DNA from: Halogeometricum sp. S1BR25-6
Lineage (GTDB): Archaea; Halobacteriota; Halobacteria; Halobacteriales; Haloferacaceae
NCBI RefSeq assembly: GCF_031624495.1
Contig: NZ_JAMQOP010000001.1
Coordinates: 1,488,001-1,552,000 of the forward strand
DNA length: 64,000 nt
Direction of reading: 5' to 3'
This document shows, piece by piece, positions 60,826-64,000 of the stretch (position 1 is the first letter of the stretch; each line of letters begins with the position of its first letter). The position numbers and the translations under genes are program-made. The notes under the pieces are model-generated. The model was not told the DNA's origin and made no database searches. It worked only from the letters and a program-made list of their open reading frames with translations.

Positions 60826-61092
60826 TCAGAAACCGAGACGGTCTCGGAGGGACACAATCGCGTCCGCGAGGACGTACGACGGCGCGAGAATCATCACGGC
60901 GAGTGCGACGGCGGACGCGAGTCCGGCGAGGAGACCCGTCTGAAACGCCGTCCCCGAGAGGTTCGCGTTCGGGACCAGCGTCGAAACCAGAAATAGCGTT
61001 GCGACCCGGTAGAGTTCGTCTCTGTTCGCAGCCCCGTTGTGGCATTCGGTCGAAAGCGATACCAGTCGAGGGTCTCGCGCCCAGTCGTTCAC
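60826..61092 (-). CDS. Small hypothetical protein, two hydrophobic segments
   Basis: An 88-residue protein with a polar N-terminus and hydrophobic stretches LYRVATLFLVSTLVPNA and FQTGLLAGLASAVALAVMIL ending LADAIVSLRDRLGF. The GTG start and unusual Cys/Asn-rich start make the N-terminus uncertain. It is 16 nt from the methylmalonyl-CoA epimerase stop. No family recognised. Confidence 0.5.
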   Translation of the reverse strand: MNDWARDPRLVSLSTECHNGAANRDELYRVATLFLVSTLVPNANLSGTAFQTGLLAGLASAVALAVMILAPSYVLADAIVSLRDRLGF

Positions 61093-61108
61093 GGCGATTC
61101 GGCCACCA

Positions 61109-61492
61109 TCAGTGCTCGACGAACTCCACCAGCACGCCGCCCGTCGACTTCGGGTGTAGGAAGGCGACGTCGTGCCCCCACGCGCCCGGGCGCGGTTCGT
61201 CGTCGATGCACTCGACGCCCGCGCCCCGCACCGTCTCCAGTGCGCCCACGATGTCGTCGGTCCGGAGGGCGACGTGGTGGATTCCGGGGCCGTCGTTCTC
61301 GAGGTACTTCGACACCGCGCCGCCCTCGTGCGGTTCGAGCAACTCGAAGTAGCCGTCTCCCAGTTCGAGAAACAGAACGCTCATCCCGTCGAACTCCTCC
61401 TCGTGGGCGACGGGGGCGTCGAACAGTTCCGTGAACAGGGCCGCGAGACCGGTGGCGTCCGCCGTGGCGACGCCGAGGTGGTCGAACTCCAT
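61109..61492 (-). CDS. mce: Methylmalonyl-CoA epimerase
   Basis: Interconverts R- and S-methylmalonyl-CoA on the way to succinyl-CoA. The 127-residue vicinal-oxygen-chelate protein shows MEFDHLGVAT with H5, LELGDGYFELLEP with an acidic ligand, IHHVALRTDDI, and the C-terminal VAFLHPKSTGGVLVEFVEH with the last E. Mutase is encoded 1.2 kb upstream on the same strand, so both may take part in propionyl-CoA use. Confidence 0.94.
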   Translation of the reverse strand: MEFDHLGVATADATGLAALFTELFDAPVAHEEEFDGMSVLFLELGDGYFELLEPHEGGAVSKYLENDGPGIHHVALRTDDIVGALETVRGAGVECIDDEPRPGAWGHDVAFLHPKSTGGVLVEFVEH

Positions 61493-61540
61493 CGTGCGCG
61501 TGTGGTCGACGGCGACACGAATAAATCCGGAGGCCGGTGT

Positions 61541-62032
61541 CTATCCCACGACGACCCGAACGCCGTACTCCGCCGCCGCGAGAGCGAGGAAAAAGAGGGG
61601 GACGGCGGGACCGAACAAAATCGCGTAGATGACGAGGGGGTCCGTCTCCCCGCCGACGCGGAGAAACAACCACGCGAGGAGGGCCGTCACGGCGAACAGG
61701 GCGGCGAGCGGCGTCAGGTACCTCCACCGCGCGTGCAGGTAGAGGGCGAGGCCGGCGTGAAGCGCCACGACGGCGGCCGAGAGGAGGACGATGCCGACCC
61801 ACTCCGCCGCCGACGCCGAATACTGCGAGAACTGCCCCGCGACGAGGCGGACGACGAACCAGAGACCGACGGCGAGAACGGCGTAGCCGACGCCGCCCCC
61901 GAGGGCGAGAACGCGGGGACTCGCCGCATCCCGCGACCGAACGGCGAGGACGACGGCGACCGCGGCGGCGAGAAGGGAGACGGCGGCGGTCAGGGCGTCC
62001 GACCCGAGGACGGGGTTCGGGGTTCCGGGCAT
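61541..62032 (-). CDS. Membrane protein, five hydrophobic segments, unknown function
   Basis: A 163-residue membrane protein with segments AVSLLAAAVAVVLAV, VGYAVLAVGLWFVVRLVAG, VGIVLLSAAVVALHAGLALY, LAALFAVTALLAWLFL and AILFGPAVPLFFLALAA. An exposed loop FSQYSASAAEW lies between the second and third. It sits between mce and the mutase genes on the same strand. Family not recognised. Confidence 0.68.
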   Translation of the reverse strand: MPGTPNPVLGSDALTAAVSLLAAAVAVVLAVRSRDAASPRVLALGGGVGYAVLAVGLWFVVRLVAGQFSQYSASAAEWVGIVLLSAAVVALHAGLALYLHARWRYLTPLAALFAVTALLAWLFLRVGGETDPLVIYAILFGPAVPLFFLALAAAEYGVRVVVG

Positions 62033-62089
62033 CGGTCGTACGAGTCACCGAGATGAAAAGAGCGTTCGGTCGGTTCGCCGTCGAAGGGG

Positions 62090-62401
62090 CTACTCGCCCG
62101 ACCGGGCGACGGTCACCTCGACGCCGGCGAGGGGAACGCGGACCGTCGTCTCGCGGGCGGCGGCGCGCTGCACCGCGCGGCCCGCGAGGGTGACGAGTAG
62201 TCCGACGACGACGGCGGCCACCGCCGCCGCGGCCGCCGCGACGGGGTACGAGAGGACGACGACGCCGGCGACGATGACGCCGAGGAACCCGGCCTGAACG
62301 GTCAGCGGCGGGGCATCGCGGGGCGACCGGCGGTAGACGCGCGGCGCGACGAGCGGGAGCGACGAACGACGATTCGAGTCGTCTGAGCGTTTGCGTGACA
62401 T
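62090..62401 (-). CDS. Small membrane protein, unknown function
   Basis: A 103-residue protein with a basic N-terminus (KRSDDSNRRSSLPLV) and two hydrophobic segments (VQAGFLGVIVAGVVVLSYPV, AAAVAAVVVGLLVTLAG). The C-terminus ETTVRVPLAGVEVTVARSGE looks beta-rich and may face the cytoplasm. It follows the previous membrane protein gene on the same strand by 58 nt. No family recognised. Confidence 0.62.
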   Translation of the reverse strand: MSRKRSDDSNRRSSLPLVAPRVYRRSPRDAPPLTVQAGFLGVIVAGVVVLSYPVAAAAAAVAAVVVGLLVTLAGRAVQRAAARETTVRVPLAGVEVTVARSGE

Positions 62402-62660
62402 GGATCTATCTACGAGTTCGGTCGAACACGGGACGACGACGCGGCGGCGCCGGGCGGCGCGGCCGCGTGGGGAGCGACGGTCGACGACTCGGACGACCCG
62501 CCTGCCTTCCGGCCCGCGAGGGCCGGCGGGCCGACGGGCCGAACGGAGCGCCGTTCAGATACGAAGGAGCATACCTCCACCGACAGAGTGTCGAACAATC
62601 AACGTTTCTGAGGCGCGGGAACGAGTATCACGGATATGACGGGAGAAAAGAGGAGAGCCG

Positions 62661-64000
<1,340 letters not shown>

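Overview
The window reads as chromosome of a halophilic archaeon (class Halobacteria). The evidence is very high GC, acidic proteins, start codons that often lie 25-30 nt after a TATA box (leaderless genes), archaeal informational proteins (RPA with its associated proteins, SBDS, Cdc48, XPD-type helicase, MutS5) and many small CxxC zinc-finger proteins typical of haloarchaea. The rpa1-rpap1-rpe order and general gene content resemble Haloferax/Halogeometricum relatives; that placement is inference.

Layout. 0-3.6 kb: a partial HSDL2-like reductase, prephenate dehydrogenase overlapping an Rsm22-type methyltransferase, and SurE. 3.6-8.8 kb: a four-gene CUT1-type sugar ABC importer on the minus strand. 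8.8-13.0 kb: a membrane protein, an alpha/beta hydrolase, an SDR and a HAD dehalogenase, all on the minus strand. 13.0-18.6 kb: the accessory region. It starts with two broken genes, then carries two tandem CNNM/CBS membrane proteins, an N-terminally truncated universal stress protein and a RHH/PIN toxin-antitoxin pair. Three related att-like sequences lie in it, and the last coincides with the 3' end of the chorismate mutase gene. Their arm order is what two tandemly integrated elements sharing one attachment site would leave. No integrase is visible.

18.5-34 kb: chorismate mutase and archaeal GHMP shikimate kinase (overlapping), small haloarchaeal proteins, a Cdc48-type ATPase, a methyltransferase, an Lhr-type helicase, a frameshifted membrane protein gene, a winged-helix protein, and the single-strand-DNA-binding operon rpa1-rpap1-rpe, followed by a small protein with DSPYQ repeats and a GT4 glycosyltransferase. 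34-49 kb: riboflavin-pathway reductase, thioredoxin, NifU-domain protein, SBDS, FUN14 protein, HflX, MoaC, NAD(P)HX repair enzyme, an MFS transporter, XPD/DinG helicase, an ASPIC/UnbV-VCBS protein, MutS5 and small zinc proteins.

49-54 kb: a signalling group with a PAS/GAF histidine kinase, a receiver-GAF-Bat-HTH regulator and a single-domain receiver. 54-64 kb: a zinc ribbon, an HTH regulator, an AHL-lactonase-like metallohydrolase, then acyl-CoA metabolism (acyl-CoA dehydrogenase, two acyl-CoA synthetases, methylmalonyl-CoA epimerase, and methylmalonyl-CoA mutase running off the right end).

No rRNA, tRNA, CRISPR array or complete insertion sequence was seen. Family names come from sequence motifs read by eye; none was checked by database search.
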